Position numbers and translations under genes: made by a program
The notes under the pieces: model-generated
Seen by the model: the letters and a program-made list of their open reading frames with translations, nothing else
Database searches by the model: none
What the model was told of the DNA's origin: nothing
Source: Pyrocephalus nanus
Lineage: Eukaryota; Chordata; Aves; Passeriformes; Tyrannidae
Assembly: GCA_038380795.1 (NCBI GenBank)
Contig: CM076266.1
Coordinates: 32,500,145-32,564,144, forward strand
Length of the DNA: 64,000 bases
Direction of reading: 5' to 3'
Part shown: positions 45,678 to 60,511 of the stretch, piece after piece
Numbering within the stretch: the stretch's first letter is position 1
Layout: the number at the start of each line of letters is the position of its first letter

Positions 45678-48600
45678 AAAAAAACTGGGGTGAGGCAACT
45701 GGTTTATCTACCTAAGATTCAGGAAAATGTTTGAGTATATATATACAAATTGTATGTGATCATAATGTTGAGTGAAGCATGTGTCAAAATTCTGTCTTGA
45801 AAAGAGATGTTCTTAAAAACAAACCCCAAAATTATTTTTCCTCTCTGACTAAAATATGGATTTCTCCTTTCTTTCTTCTTTGATTGGTTTATTTTGCCCT
45901 TTACATTCAAGTAGCTGTAATAAAAAATCTTTTCAGATCTTTGTAGCAATAAGTCTCCAAATTAATGGTTAAAAAATAATTCCTTTTTGGATTTGTAGCT
46001 TATTAATTTCATTGGACAGCAGTTACTTGTTCCTGCACCCTGTAGTGAGTGAACAGAAATGGAAAGAGTTCCCTTATTGTTTGTTGATGTGTTACAGAAA
46101 TATTGTTTTTTCTTGCTTTTAATCTTTTCCGCTTTTCTTAATCTACAAAAGTTTCTCATGCTTCTGAGGCTGCCTACTTCTCTAAATGACTTATTTTAGA
46201 GAAATCCTTTCTGAGACACAGCAGTAGAGCAGTACCTGTTGTTCTAGGTGAGGCTGCCAGTGGCATGTCCAATTTACATGATGGCTTACTCATGTTTTCA
46301 GTGTTATTTCTCATCTTATTCCTCTTAATCATCCAACTATTTTAACTTCCTTGTGTCTCTTTTTTCATTTGCTTGCTTATTCTGCTGCTGAAAAATATTG
46401 AGCTGGGATAGTTTTTCTGATAACCATTCAATATTGCACCAAGGTCTTTCTGTGAAGGTTTATAGTTAATTTAGTGATCACTATGGATTTTCCTGTTATC
46501 CTTCCTAAAGTGTCTACTGCAAACAGATGAAGATTATTTTCTACTTGAACAAAGGTCATATTTCTGGCTTCCAGGAGACAGTACCTCCTCAAGTTGCCAC
46601 AAATCAAATCCAGAATGTAATTCATCCTGTATTTCAGACCAATGTAATTTCTGGAGTACTTAGGTTTGAAGAGAGAAGGTAAGAAGAAACATTTCTTACC
46701 ACAATTTCTGCAAGTATGGAATTTTCTATCAAGGCTTTTGGAGTGCTCCGGCACTCAGATTTAATGGGTAAACAATTCCCACAATAATCATTTCCCAATC
46801 TTAACTCATTTTTGCTATGGAAAAAGTTCATAGCACCTTAAATTACAAATTTTCCAACTCTTTACCAAGTCCCTTTCTCCACAGATATGCAAACATAGCC
46901 GTCCACAAAGTACTCTCAGCCCCACAAAGCAGAGCACATTTCTCACATGAACTGTTGTCAACAGCTGCAACCCTTTTAAGACTGATGCTCTGTGATTTCC
47001 TGTTGCTCTATGCTAAGACTACACAAATTTTGCCTTCTCTGTGTGTAATGACAGAGAAGTCAGTATGACTGGATTGAAACAATATAAACTTCTTCAGGGC
47101 AAAATAATTATCTTGCCCTTCTCCACAAACCTTATTTAAGATGGTAAAGCCTCAGTATTATGCAATCCTGTTAAGAAAACCTACAATAGTAATAGTTTGG
47201 TTAGTTTCATCCACAGATGATTTCAAACAGGATTTTACAGTACTCAGTAAATACATAATCTAGCAGTGGTTCTTGTTCCTTGTCATATTCCATTAACAAT
47301 ACATCTATTTATCTTAATTTACCTGATAAAAAGGAGTGTGGTTCAAAACACTCACATAAGTCCAAGATAGTTATTTCGAGTGCCTTTAGTAGTGGGTGTC
47401 AAAAATTATTGGCCAGTTAAGAGGCAGGTTCCTTTCTGCTCATACTGGCCACACTGGTGTGAAGTGCAGTGAGCATCTTAACCAGTCAGACATGGAAAGA
47501 AGAGTAAGGTTTAGCTCTGGCAGAAACCAGTGAATCATGGAAAATATTTAAGCTTTTCTGGTTTATTACAGAAAGTGTCAAGTAATGTTATATGAGAGAG
47601 GAAAACAAATGGTAAGAGCAATAATTACCAAGAAATTCATTGCCCTGAGTGTCAGACAAAGTAACAACTAGGATTCTTTGTATTAGGGGAACAAGTAAAA
47701 TTGGCAACATGAGCAAATACTTTATGAGAGTTCTAAGGTCCAAGAGAAAATATATTAGACATATGTAAAACTTTAGTGTTCCAACATAGAAAGGTTGCTG
47801 AGAACACTGGGTTTTACTGCACCACTTTTAGCAAAGAGGCATATTGATGCTTAGAGCAGGGCTGTTTAGTAGTTAAATCTGGTTAATACATACCTGACTA
47901 GGCAGCACTGTGAAATAAAGCATAGCAGGACAGTTATGCATTAAAAGCAAGTAACAAAACTACATCTTGCACCTTTAAAGGCAAAATCACGTAAATTATC
48001 CAATCTCTGAAGTAGGTACTCAAGGGCAAAATAAGCCTGTCTCTCTTCAGTCCGCTCTGTAGCATTAGCAAGGGGAATGTAGCACTGCAAAACAAATGAC
48101 TATCCTAAAGGTCCCAACTTTACTCTTGGATTTGCCCTAAAGCTTCCGTGAAGATCATGGCAACAGCCAATTTGCACCCTGATATACGTGGGCTTAAGCA
48201 CTGTTTTGCATCCCTACTCAAAACATCCTGTGGACCAGATCTACTGATCCCCTCCACAACTGAGTTTGTCCAGCCCTGGTAAACCTGCAGATTCACACAG
48301 AGAGGATGGTCAAGATACAAAAAGATGGGCTAGCACCTCATGGCAGCGCAAAAGGGAGCTTTAAAAGGTGACACCATTAAAACAATGGCTCTCAATTCCT
48401 GAATGGCAAGAAGAAACCTTCTTCATTCCTTGGGATGGGAGAGGGATTTGATACTCACAGTTTTGAGACTTATATCCTTTGCTCTGATTGCTGTAGTTGT
48501 CTCCAGCGAGCCAATAGTTACAGATGATGAACACAATCACCTTCAAGATTAAAAAGATGACATGTTTTAACAGGTATCAGAAGACTTCCTTTTGATGTGA

Positions 48601-49431
48601 TGAAGTGGTTTTCATTTCAGAAAGCATTTTTCACAAAATCACATACTCAAGGTTAATATTAAAATCTGAGGTGTGGGAATTATGAAATGAATGGAAAGAT
48701 GGCCTAGCAAATTTATAACAGAGTTACATGAAGCACAGGGAAAGGACTGAAAAAGCAGCTGCATCTTGCATGAATGATAGGAACACTGAAAGAATGGATA
48801 ACAAAGGAAACCAGATGCCGCAGAGAGATTTTGAAAGGCTTTGATCATTCAAAGACTTAAACCCCACAGTACTTAATGCTGATAGACAGATATGAAATGA
48901 GGATGATAAAAAGAATGGGATGCTAAGTAATAACATTCAGCTTCATGAAGAATGAAAAGTGAAAAGGGACAAAAGAGTCAAAGAATCAATCAAAACTAAT
49001 CCTGGCTGGTATAAACACCTGATGGAAATGGGCTCTGTAAAAGAAAAGACGGCGTGGAGAAAAAGGATTCTAACCCAAAACCCCCGACATTTGCATCAAA
49101 CATCATCAGGAGATTTTAGAATATGCCCTAGTGGGAGCAAAACTGCTCCTGAAGGTGCAGTTATAACATGGCAAAGCAAAGGAATTTGCTTCTCATCTGT
49201 TCCTTGCCTAAAGCACACTGAGACTTCTATTGCTCTTCTCAACCACGCACCAAAGGAGCAGCCTTGGAAACCAGCCTTAGAGATGTAATATTATTGCTGC
49301 ATTGCATTTGCTTTCACATTATTCCTATACCTGCGTAAAATTTGTCACAGTGATGATATGTCTGAGATGCTGTCAGATTCATAGCTGGAGGGATTTGTTA
49401 AAAATAAGAATTTTCTGAAGGACAGTCATGC

Positions 49432-49472
49432 TTTTTTTTTCTTTTTTTTTTTTTTTCTTTTTTTTTCTTTTT
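49432..49472. repeat. T-rich tract with C interruptions
   Basis: Forty-one bases of T with three C. It produces a phenylalanine-rich spurious frame. Confidence 0.85.
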
Positions 49473-51506
49473 CACAATTCAATGTGGGTTTTTTTCCTAA
49501 AGGAGGTTTACAAAAAAATTCCAAACAGAAATTTTGTCTGTTTTTCAATATTCTTGCAAAAAATCATTCCTCCTCTATGCTCATATGGAGGTAACTCCCA
49601 TGGTTATGTTCTTGAAGCACTGCAATACTTTCTACTATTAGCTTATAATTTGCTATTTTACCAGTATTCCTGACAGTAGATTCATTATTTTGAATATTCA
49701 TGAACATGAATGTTTGCACAAAGGAGTGCAAAAAATGCAAAAATATTCAATTTTTAAAATGTAACCAGAGCTTCAGAAACTGGAATGCATCCATGAGCTA
49801 CACTTGACAAGGAATGTAAATGTCTTGCAGATGGGACACATATTAATGATATAAAACTGTTACCTTGTGTCATATACCATATCTGGTGATATCTGTACTC
49901 ACAGCTTGAAAAAAATCAGCTTACCTGAATTGCATAAATATTAACTACTGAAAGCATCTGTATTGCAGCTTGTAATGCACAATTTTCCATGTAATTACAG
50001 TGCAAGTCTGTCTCTGATTTTGAGCATTAGACTGGTTCAGAATCAGACAAATTGTTGTTTCATCACTCTAAAGTTAACTGCCAAGATTTAGTTCTGCCAA
50101 ATAATCAAAATGATTCTGATAGGAGAAATAGAAACCCTTCTCTCAGTATCCTGGAATGTCCAAATAAGGAACAATATAACCCTAGAGAATTCTTAGAGAA
50201 TCAAATAAGGGATGTACTCAAACAAACAGGATGTAAACTAAGTTCTATGTAGCCAAAAAAGATTATAATAAAGAACAAATGTAAGGTTTTAGTGGTGAAA
50301 CACAATGCTGCTGTGCCTGCTCATGAACTGAGGTCCAAGAGAATGAAAACCCAGAAGGACCAAAGAAGGACTTCCAATAGGGGTGTGACTCTGTAGACCA
50401 AACTAGTAAGTATGTATAAAGTAAGCAAGACTATCTAATAAATATGTAAAAAGCATGTGTAATAGAAAGCCCTGTCCATCTGTCATTTGGCACATTCGAT
50501 TAGAGGAGCTATCCTCCAAATGTCCAGCATGCTGAATAAAGAATGGCCTTTTTAACATCTACAAGTGGATGTTAAGTTTGTTTCTGCCACTTTTCAGCAT
50601 CATATCTTTCTAGAACAAGGGCAGGCATCACTGCTCCCATTGTGGCTTGAAAAGGTAAGGTTATTTTACCAAAATTCAAAAGAATTAGCCTGTCTTTAAT
50701 TTTGATGACTGTGAACATAAACAACAAGAAGAGATCTGGAGCTTAATTACTGGCCTGCTTACTCAGCAGCTGAGCTACTCCCTGAAGGCTGCTCTCAGCA
50801 GAAATAACTCCACAGAGCTGGAGCATCTATCCCAGAGATGTTCTCCCTGCTCCAAAATTCAGCACCCTCTGCTTAAATTTAGCCTTTGTCTCATCAAATT
50901 TACGCATGAAATGGTTGCAGACAAGAAGACTGCCTCAACAGTTGCTCTGAAATGGCTTGATTTTGCATACTTTCAAGAAATCAGATTTTGCTTAAATCTT
51001 TTAACTGTAATCTGTGCTTCACCACAGAAATTGCAGATTAGGACTCAGAGGTCACTTTCCATGGTCACAACCCAACCATCACCTTTCAGATGTGAACCTT
51101 GAGCCTTTTTATTTGAGACAACCTCACTGGAGACATCAGTATTTAAGCTTATTTATTCCTGATGTTGTATTCAGAACTTTTCCATTTCGCTAAAGTTGAT
51201 CTGAAAAAAAAAAAAATTACAAAAATTTCAAATAGAAAAAAAATTGTTGCTGTTTGGCAACAGAGGGGGTTGCTCATTTCTGTAGGTAAGAAAAAGACAG
51301 GATACTGTAAGTCATCCATTGGGAAAACTGTGCTCTATAACAGAAATAATAATGTCAAATAGGCCATTCTTACGTCAGTTTTTCTGGGGAGATGGGATGG
51401 GGAGATTCACTTTTATTTTGCTCTTTTGAAATGTACTTAGCAGCACTTGGCAAATATTTATCCCTACATAAAAGCTCTGGTATTTTATTAGTAATTTTCT
51501 GGGAAA

Positions 51507-51530
51507 AAACAAACAAACAAACAAACAAAC
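51507..51530. repeat. (AAAC)6 microsatellite
   Basis: Six perfect AAAC units. Confidence 0.9.
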
Positions 51531-53252
51531 CAGCCAGGAATTGAAGTATTAATATCACTTAAAATCCCACCAACAAGAGTAACGTGTAACCAACATTTTC
51601 CCACCCACGCACAGAGACACACACATCACAAAGAATGTATGGATTCCTTCCTATAGATAAGTGTGCCAACTAACAGCCTTTTTGGGATACTAACAGGGAT
51701 CTCTGTCTAACCACAGACTGTAATAGGCTTACAATATGTGAAAACTACGGAAAAATATCCAAGACTACTCTTAATTTATACCCACCCCTGCAAGAAAAAA
51801 AAGCAAAATTAATTTTTACATGTTGACTAATTTCAAATCTATTGATTATCTTCCCAAGGCCTCCGCTTATTTTCAAGCTAATAACCATACTGTACTACAA
51901 GGGCTAAGGGTAGAGAAATTCCCTTTGTAACCTAGCAATGGAACAATGTGTTTATAGGAAAACTAAGTGAGGCTGATAGACTTGTTAAAAGATCAAAAGA
52001 ATTTTTCGGCAGACTGCCCCAAGAGTAAATTGTTATAGCTGTACCAGCTCTTGGAAACATCAGATATTCCAGGCAATGCTGTTACAAACTTCCTTAGAGA
52101 ACATATGGTTTCCCAAATACCACCAGCACGCCTATTAACTTTGGCTTCCAAAGGACACGTTTCCCTCCCCAACCTCTGTACAAGCAACACTCAGGCCAGC
52201 TTGCACAATTAAGCAGAAAATCCCTCTGCTCACTCTTCAGACTCTGTGAGAAAATGGATTATAGTACTGGCCATTGCCGATGTATTTTAGCATCTTGATT
52301 TAAGGAATTCTTCTCTCATAGAGAGGGAAGGTTTTCTTGTGCTAGATTTTCAAGCCTCAGCCCTACAACTAGTAAAAAAAATGTGAGAGTAAACTAATAT
52401 CTAGATTTGTTATGATGAAATACTCAAAAGAGAGAATAACAAATGTATCATAAAGATTTTTAAGAAAATGGAGTTTTCTTCAGTGCTCCAGCATCTCAGC
52501 TAGATTGAGAGTTCAGTTTCCCTTCTATTTTTTTCCATTTTGGTTTACTTGCCTGTCCTTCCCTGCCATTCGTCACTGAGAAAACAGGACCTTCAGAGGT
52601 TTGCAGAATACTTCTTACCCCTTCTTCCCATGTTATTTTTCTTTTCTGTAGCTTTATTCCTGTAGACTTCAACCTTCCTTCTCTGGTTTCTGGCCATCTG
52701 AAATTACAACAGTGAAGCTGCATGAATTGCATCTCTTGGGAAGTAGGAGTGGTGTCTCTTGAGTGAACATATTTACTCTATTATGTTGCTCATTTACAGT
52801 CTGCTTTGACATGTAAACGTTAGGAAGCTGTTGTGAAGGGGGGGCACAGATCTTACCTTATGTCTTACTGCATTCTGGAGAATCATATCACAGGCATATT
52901 TTTGTTCTCTGTTATATTATCTTCTCATGCTTCTTTACAAAGATGGACAACGTTTCCACAGAAAAACTCAGTGCTGCACTGAGCTCAGATGACCAGTTTC
53001 CCCAGTGCTGCTGCCTTGGTACTGCAACATGCACAAAAGAACTGTAACGTGACCTATGAAGACAGTAGGTATCTGTCTTGCTACTGGACATCAGTCCTGC
53101 CTGTCTTACCTTAGTAGCTCTCATTTCTCTCTCTCATACATAGCAACTTTATATTGCTGCACATAAGCCCATCTGAGCCTTTGAGTTCAACAACCTGAAT
53201 GAAAGATATGTATAATAAAGCCTTAACAACATTTAACTTTTCAGAAGCATCT

Positions 53253-53808
53253 TGTCCTGGTTTTGGCTGGGATAGAGTTAATTTTTTTCTTAGTAGCTGG
53301 TACATTGTTGTGCTTCGGATTCATTATGAGAATAATGTTGATAAAACACTTACTTGCTAAGAGTTTTTACCCTAATTAGACGACTTTTCAGTTTCCCATG
53401 CTTTGCCACTGAAGAAGTGCACAAGCAGCTGGCAGAGAACATAGCTAGGACAGTTAATCCAACTGACCAAAAGGATATTCCACACCACAGAACATCATGC
53501 CCAGTATATTAAACTGGAGGGAGCTGGCCAGGAGCTGCTGAGCCGCTTGGTGAGTGGCTGGGCATCGTTTGGCAGGTGGTGAGCAACTGTAGTGTGCATC
53601 ATTTGTTTCTCTGGGATTTTATTCACCATTCCCTCTCTCTTTTCCATCAAAAGTAGTAGTAGTAGTAACGTATTTTATTTTGTTTAAATCATTAAACTGT
53701 TCCTATGTCAACACAAGAGTTTACCTTTTTCCCAGTTTTGTTTCACATCCCACCAGGGAGTAAGCAGATGAGTTGTACTTAGTTGCTGGCTGGTGTTAAA
53801 CTGCAATA
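53253..53808 (+). mobile_element. Solo LTR of the second ERV family, sense, diverged
   Basis: Starts TGTCCTGGTTTTGGCTGGGA and ends near GGTGTTAAACTGCAATA. It shares both ends and internal blocks with the antisense LTR at 12338-12896 (GATAGAGTTAATTTTTTTCT, AGGATATTCCACA, CATCATGCCCAG). A poly(A)-type ATTAAA occurs at 53691-53696, and an (AGT)n microsatellite has grown at about 53652-53667. It is more degraded than the 12338 copy: the terminal CA is changed and no target duplication is evident. No internal retroviral genes adjoin. Confidence 0.75.
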
Positions 53809-56800
53809 CTCCTTAATTACTTATTTTTATTTAAGAAGCTCAAGCCTTGTGAGAATATATTCAACTTTTAAGACCCTTTTTGGCATGTTCATTTTTATTG
53901 TAAATATGCACTTGAAAACTAAATTATAGCTTCATAGCCATCAGAAGCATTTCTGTGTGAAGAAGCTCAGGTACCTTGTCCCAGCTTGTGATCTTACACA
54001 AAAAAGTCAAGTTTGATCCATTGCCCTCTTTTGCCTGAAGAAATGCAGTGATTTCAAAATCAGGTACTTTCAGATAAGTGCAAGTTGTTCTCCAACTGAT
54101 ATGTGGCCAGATGAACACAAGGTTCTTCAGGTTACCCAAGAGAATTACACAGTGATTAAATGGATGCAAGGTCACACTAGTAATAAATCATTGTTTAAAG
54201 ATACTGTGGGTCATTAGCAAGGATTATGGTGACTTCTCTATAACAATAACTGTCTTAGTCCAGATGTACTTCCTACAAGGCATGCCATTGCACTCAAAGC
54301 AGTTCAAGACAAAGAGACCTGAGTTACACAAGAGGCCAGAATCTATCACAAATTATTCCTCTGAGTATGTTAGAAATTATTCACAAACATTTCCTCTTAT
54401 CTCCAGATCCAAAACATTAAAGGCTTTTTCTACTGCTATATAAGTAAAGAGAAGGTAGTTAACTGTGTTGGGCCAAGGAACTTGGACAAGGCAGTGGGAT
54501 CTATAAGGACCTGAAAGCAAATCCCTAATGAATCAGGTAGCTCTCCTCTGGGATCCCCAGCAGCCAGCCTGCCACATTTTCCTAGTGTACCACAACTTCA
54601 AAATTTCTCCACTCTGTTGCTTGTGCTGCTCTATATGGGGTATGGCACTAAATACCTATATCTCTGACTATGCCAGCTGTCTACCAATTGGTTATACACT
54701 GATTATTAATGCAGTGCAGAAGCCAAATCTACATGAAACCACAATTACCTTTATTCCTTTATCCAGTATCTGGCTTCCAGTTTTATTTAAATGAAATATA
54801 TTTCCCAGTTATGCAGAATTACATTACAGCAAAGAATGCAATTAATGTCTTTCACATACCTTGAGAATCCTGACTCTCTGATGTAATTGGACAATCTTTC
54901 ACTAACATCACTAAGATTATCGTTTTCTCCTCCGGCAGTGATGTAACCTGTTAAAATGCACAAATGCCTTCAGTAAAATTAAAAATCAGAAAGAGTTCTC
55001 TTCAGCTACGTACCTCTATGATCTCCAAGGCCATGCTTCAAACATCACATATTTACTCTCACTGTAACCCATGTATCTGTAAATGAACGAACACAAACAG
55101 ATGTTGTCTAGGATAGAAAAGGTGCAATTCTGTTTGCAAAGTCATCACACAGTCAGTGTGTGTGACTTTTTCTATGTAAAGTTTTGACCAAGTTTGACAA
55201 AATATCCTGGGATAAAAGAACCATAAAAATGCAAATTTCAATTTGCTGTTGCAAAATTCATGAGCAGAACTTTTAAAGGGGATATCTCCAAATGCTATAC
55301 TCAATTGTTAAAAGAATTTACAGCTGTCTGTATCCTTGGGACAAGGGAGTGCCAGCATAAAGGGATATTGGCAAGCCCATGGGTGCATTGCCCTTCTCTG
55401 TCCTTCCCTAGAAGAATTAGGCTAAGATATTCTGATACTTAAAGGATGTTGTAGGAACATTTAATGGCTCAGTAAGAGTTCTCTGCCTCATAGTTATGCA
55501 TTGGCACACCACATCAAATCACTGAACAGTGTAAATACTTCTATAGAGGATCAGTGAATAAGCAAGACACCACTGTGCCACTAGTCCACAAACCAAGGCA
55601 CAGTTGCTTTTACAAGGAGTCACTGAAAAATATACATTTAGGATATTGCTAAATGATCTACCAAGGTGGGAGATTGAAGCAACATTGGTTTAGCTTTTCA
55701 GTTATCATTTTCCTGGTGCTTCAAAAAAAATGTGTCTTAAAATAAATCAGGCACAAAAGTAATTGAATAAATGATTTTTAAAAGACACACAATTGTAAAA
55801 ATCATTATATTTTGAAGGAAATTCACATTAAATGCATTAATGTTTCAACAGTTGATATAAAAGTTTGTGGGAAGTGGAGAATACAAGAAATATATGTGGC
55901 AAACCTGAAGTTGCATCTCTACATAGAATTAAGCCAAGAAACAAGACACTTCCCTGGGAAAAAGAAGCAATTTCTTGTTATTGCCAATAACAAATCAGGA
56001 GTGACATAAACCAACAAAATTTTTATAGTAGAACTAGATCTAAGTTTTAGACAACAGATGTGCAACTCAAAGCTGTTCTTGGCAAATAAAACTCCACTTT
56101 AAACACTCCACTCCACTCTAAAACACTTTGGAAAACTAAAGGAAGGGATATTTGTATCATCCAGAGTGTGTTAGTAAAATAATTCTTCTCTGCTGATATA
56201 CTATAAATATATTTCCTATGGCAAATAATTTCTGACTTAAAATATTAGGCCTACATTTTCAAAATGACTAGCCATTTTTTAGTCCTCAGCTTCTGATGCC
56301 TCAAAATAGCATGATCTTCAGAAATGCAGGTACTTCAAACCTCTGCAGGACAGGTTCCCCCAAGGCATCTGAAAATTTAAATTTAAATTGAAGAAATTCA
56401 TGAAGGGTTTAGACACAAGGACTAAAATCTCCTGGTTTTCTCACAGAAGACGTAGTAGTACAGGCAACTACAGAACAAGTTTTACATTTCTCAGACATCC
56501 AGACTGATGTAAAAGGATCAGTTCTAGTGATCACAAGATGATTTAAGCTTTTAAAACTTTTAATTCATGGCTTCTAGCTACAGCTGCAGGAGGAGGAATA
56601 TTTAATTTTGAAATCTGGATTTAAAAAAATTTAGTAGTTTATTTGTCACATTTTCAGGTCTCTGTTTCCAGCATGGTTTAGTGATCATATCATGTGAAAA
56701 AGTTCCTTCCACAGAAGGTAAGCAGTAGCGTTTACTTGGGTGTCTAAACTGTATTTCACTTAACTGAATCATTTTTTAACTGTGTTTCAATTAAACGCAT

Positions 56801-57089
56801 TGCAAAAGAACATGCATAACTTTGCACCTCTGGAAAGATTTCTAGGCTGTTACTGGCCTTTTAAGCCTGATATTTCAATTCTTTCTTCATTATTGTCTTG
56901 GGCTCCAACCTAACTCCTTCAGAAAGCACAAACAATCCTTCAGTGGAATTGAGCTCTGATTTAATGCTAGGCAGAAAAAAAATGCAGCTTTCTAAACATT
57001 AATTTAGGCTTCACATTTATATGACATAATACCCTTCTGCTTTTGGAATACTCACTTCAGAAACCAGTTTTATCGTAAATGATAAATTT

Positions 57090-57135
57090 TTCTCTAGAAA
57101 TAGCCTATATAATTCTCTAGAAATAGCCCGTATAA
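57090..57135 (+). repeat. 23-bp tandem duplication
   Basis: TTCTCTAGAAATAGCCTATATAA-like unit at 57090-57112, repeated at 57113-57135 with two mismatches (CTATATAA versus CCGTATAA). Confidence 0.85.
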
Positions 57136-60100
57136 TTCAATTACTTTTTTTCCGCAACTTCTGAATATATTTTAAATAATTGGAATACTTTTAGATATAA
57201 GAACATTCATAAAGTCTACACCTCAACTTCTCCATCATTTTTTTGATTCAAAAGGTTGAAGACACTTGCAGTGTCAAACCAAAAGTCTGTTTCATTTTGA
57301 AACTGGTAGAAAGACTTTTCTCATCAAGACCCAAAAGGCTTAAAAGGCTAAACACATACAATTTATTATTACAGATCTAGAAAAGCTTCATAGAAAAAAG
57401 GATGTTTGGAGCTTATTTCATGCTGGATGAAGTATTTGACTTTCCTTGAATATTCAGTTAAGATGTTTAAGATTCAATTGCAAGGTAAAAGTGAGTTTGG
57501 CTCTCATTCCTAATGTAAGGTTCAAGAGAAAAAGAAATCACTACCTTTCAGATTTAAAGTAATTATTTTATGGGTGAAGCCTTACAGAAAAAAAAGAACT
57601 TATGGCAGCCTTGCAAGTGTTTTATTTTTCTATTTCAAGTGCATGGTTTGCAGAATAACTGATTTTGCTAGGGAGATAATGGGCATTTTTCATCTTTCAA
57701 CAGTTTTTATTTCCCCTTGCATTTTTCCCATTAAAAATTATTCCTCTATGTATCCTCCAAAATCTCTCTCTAGTGATGTCTCAGAAATGAGCATCTTATA
57801 TGTGATGCATTCTTCACTATGGGCTTCTCAGTAGTGGGGGTCCTGAGGCAGTTCAAAACTTTTTACCATTTTTATATTTTAGCAAACAAAGGAATTAATG
57901 CTCATTGGCTACACAGTTCTCTTATGCTCTTGGTTAAATGATTTCCTTGCCTCCAATGCTAATTAGTCTGCATGTTTAGTCTTTCTCTTCTTTTTAACTG
58001 GAGGATTTCTTGTGTTGGTGGTCAGTGGCCATGATCTCCCCCTGCTGGAATTACCTTTTACCCAGTCAGAGCTGATTTCAGCACAGTTGCTGAGTCGGCT
58101 TTCCTTGTGGCCCATAAATTCTGCTCTCCTTTTGTCCATTATCAAGGATAATTGATATATTCTTCTCCCTCCCCAGCTTTGTTAACCTCTATGTCTGAGA
58201 TAACAACCACCTTTATCTTATTTCAAGTTCCCACTGTGGTGGCTTAGCCCACAGGTCCGAGTTCCAGGTATCCACGGAAGCATATTTGGGCAGGGGCTTC
58301 GGTGGTTATTGGTGGTTGAAGATGCTGTTTGTCCCATAAGTTGGGGTGATCTTTGACTGGTGATATGTGTATGAGCAGTTGCTTCTTTACATAGTTTGCC
58401 ACTGTGAGAATTGTCATCTGGATGTGTTACCCAGGATGTGCCGACCAGACCTTGCCTCAGCCAGGCCTGGATTTAGCACCATCGTGTTGCTCCCTTCTGT
58501 GCTTATCTTACGGCAAAGTCCTTCTGTGGCCTTAACAGGGTTTGGCACAGGCAACTGTGCTCTGTAAGACCTTACAGCTGGCTTATGAGATACACTGACA
58601 GTTTATAGAAGCACTTGCCTTCCAGATTGCAGTACATAATTTAACATTAAACTATTGTCCCGAGCACAAGGAACTGGTTTTATTTTGAAGGGAAAACCAC
58701 GACAGTACACTTACAGATTGATTTATATCCTGTCAATTGGCACGTGTCTGGGGAGAGTTCTTTCCTCCCCACTGTTTTTCTGCAAATAAAATATTCTGAG
58801 CAACTGAAGTTTGAGACCAGCATGCCAAACCCAAACACCTCAGATATTTTTCAGCTTTATGTATGAAAAGCAATGGCCGGGTAGCTTTAGGAAACTGCCA
58901 GATTATTTTTAAAACCAGACTCCTGACTCATTCCCTCCTCTCATTCTTGGATATATGTGATTTGGTGGAAAAATTGTCCTCAATAATTTTATTCTTGCAG
59001 TAAATACACTACACTGAAGTATTGAATGTGATCATAACTATATTGAAGCATTACACCAAAAGATCAGCCAGATAAGACCTTCTTCCTAAACTCAGAAGGA
59101 TTCTGTTGTTGGTCAGGAAACAACTGATACATGGCAGCTATTATATATTACTATACCCTCTTCAGAGTCGTAAATCTCATGCCTTTTAAACAGTACCATA
59201 CAGGGACAAAGAAGGGAAACAGCTCTGAATCAGGGGCAACGAGGAGCACACACTCTTTGCTCACTGCCTACCCAGCATTTCTAACCAGTGATGTGTCCAG
59301 TGCATGGTCTGGAGGATGCAGAAACCCCCAGGCTCCCCCCTAGATTGCCAGTAGGAGCTGCAGAGAAAGATGCCACATATTTCTGGCAACAAGGACAGCT
59401 AGGAGCCAGCAGGAAATAGGCAGAATTGGCACATCACCTTTAGAAGGGCAGAGTGCCAGCCAAGTTCAGCGTCATAACCATTCATCTTCTCCTACTTCAC
59501 ATACTCTCACTCTTGACCAGATTTCCCAAGAATTCAGGGGGAGAAACCATGACACAGGTCAATCTCAATGCTGTCTCTCAGGAAGGTTTCTCCACCTCCA
59601 CAGATTTTTACACAGCAAGGGTATGTACTGAATTATAACAACTGAGAGTCCTAATGAGACATTCAGGATTGTCCTGAATTCATCTGGAAATGCAGGCCGA
59701 TTGCATAAAGTGAGAGGGATGTTGTTTCTCTATGGAACTAATTTATATTATTACTAAGTTTCCCTGTATCTTATCCTTTCACCAACCTTCTGGCAGCTCA
59801 CTTGCTACAAAATCCTTTTTCCTGTCAGATAGGGCTCTGGGGTGAAAGATATAGTCACAACATTGACAATTTTCAGTAACTTGTAAAAAAAATGTGTTAA
59901 TAGAAGACAAATAACCCCTGCTCTCTTGTTGGTTAATCCTAATCCTTGGCTTTTATAGTCTAAATTGCAACATTATGTCAAAATTTCTCCAGTGGATTCT
60001 AACAAATGGAAATGTTCCCACTTTCCAGATGGCTGAATGTTTGGATTGGACAAATTATTAACGTAGTTTCTCTCTCTTTCTCTAGTAAATGTATAAAATT

Positions 60101-60511
60101 ATCTGCTACACTGTCAGCAAATTCTATCCCTGACTGCTATTACCTATTTCTGAACAGATAAAAGGGGGGAAAAAACCCTCACAGACCCAATCCTATCTTC
60201 AGTTATCTAATGATCTTTTAATTTCAAATATAAAGAAGAGAATACATGAACATTCAGTCCCTGAAAAGTCATTGGAAAAGTTAAGATTATCTTTTTACCA
60301 TGTCTTTATGTAAAAACTCATAAGACTTTGATTTTTTTGAGGCAGAATTTGATAAAAGTACACAAAAGGATAAAGACAGGAGAACTTGAAAAGAAAAGAC
60401 AAATCAGTCTCTTCATCCCCGTACACCTTTTCACCACCAAAACCTTTTTAGCCCCTCTCATTTTTACATATTGTTTTTACCAGAAAGTGGAATTTTAAGA
60501 CAGCTACCTTA

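Larger units (their letters stand above)
45678..53252. other. Unassigned host non-coding DNA
   Basis: Right flank of the ERV, AT-rich, with no gene recognised. A T/C tract lies at 49432-49472 and (AAAC)6 at 51507-51530. The frames at 46428-46754 (minus) and 48959-49288 (plus), about 108 codons each, have no recognisable domain and ordinary AT-rich composition. Confidence 0.55.

Noticed and set aside
58010..58045. Extra CTCF-like site (CCAGCAGGGGGAGAT on the minus strand)
   Set aside because: The essential GGC after the G run is changed to GGA, so it is weaker than the LTR sites and stands alone.
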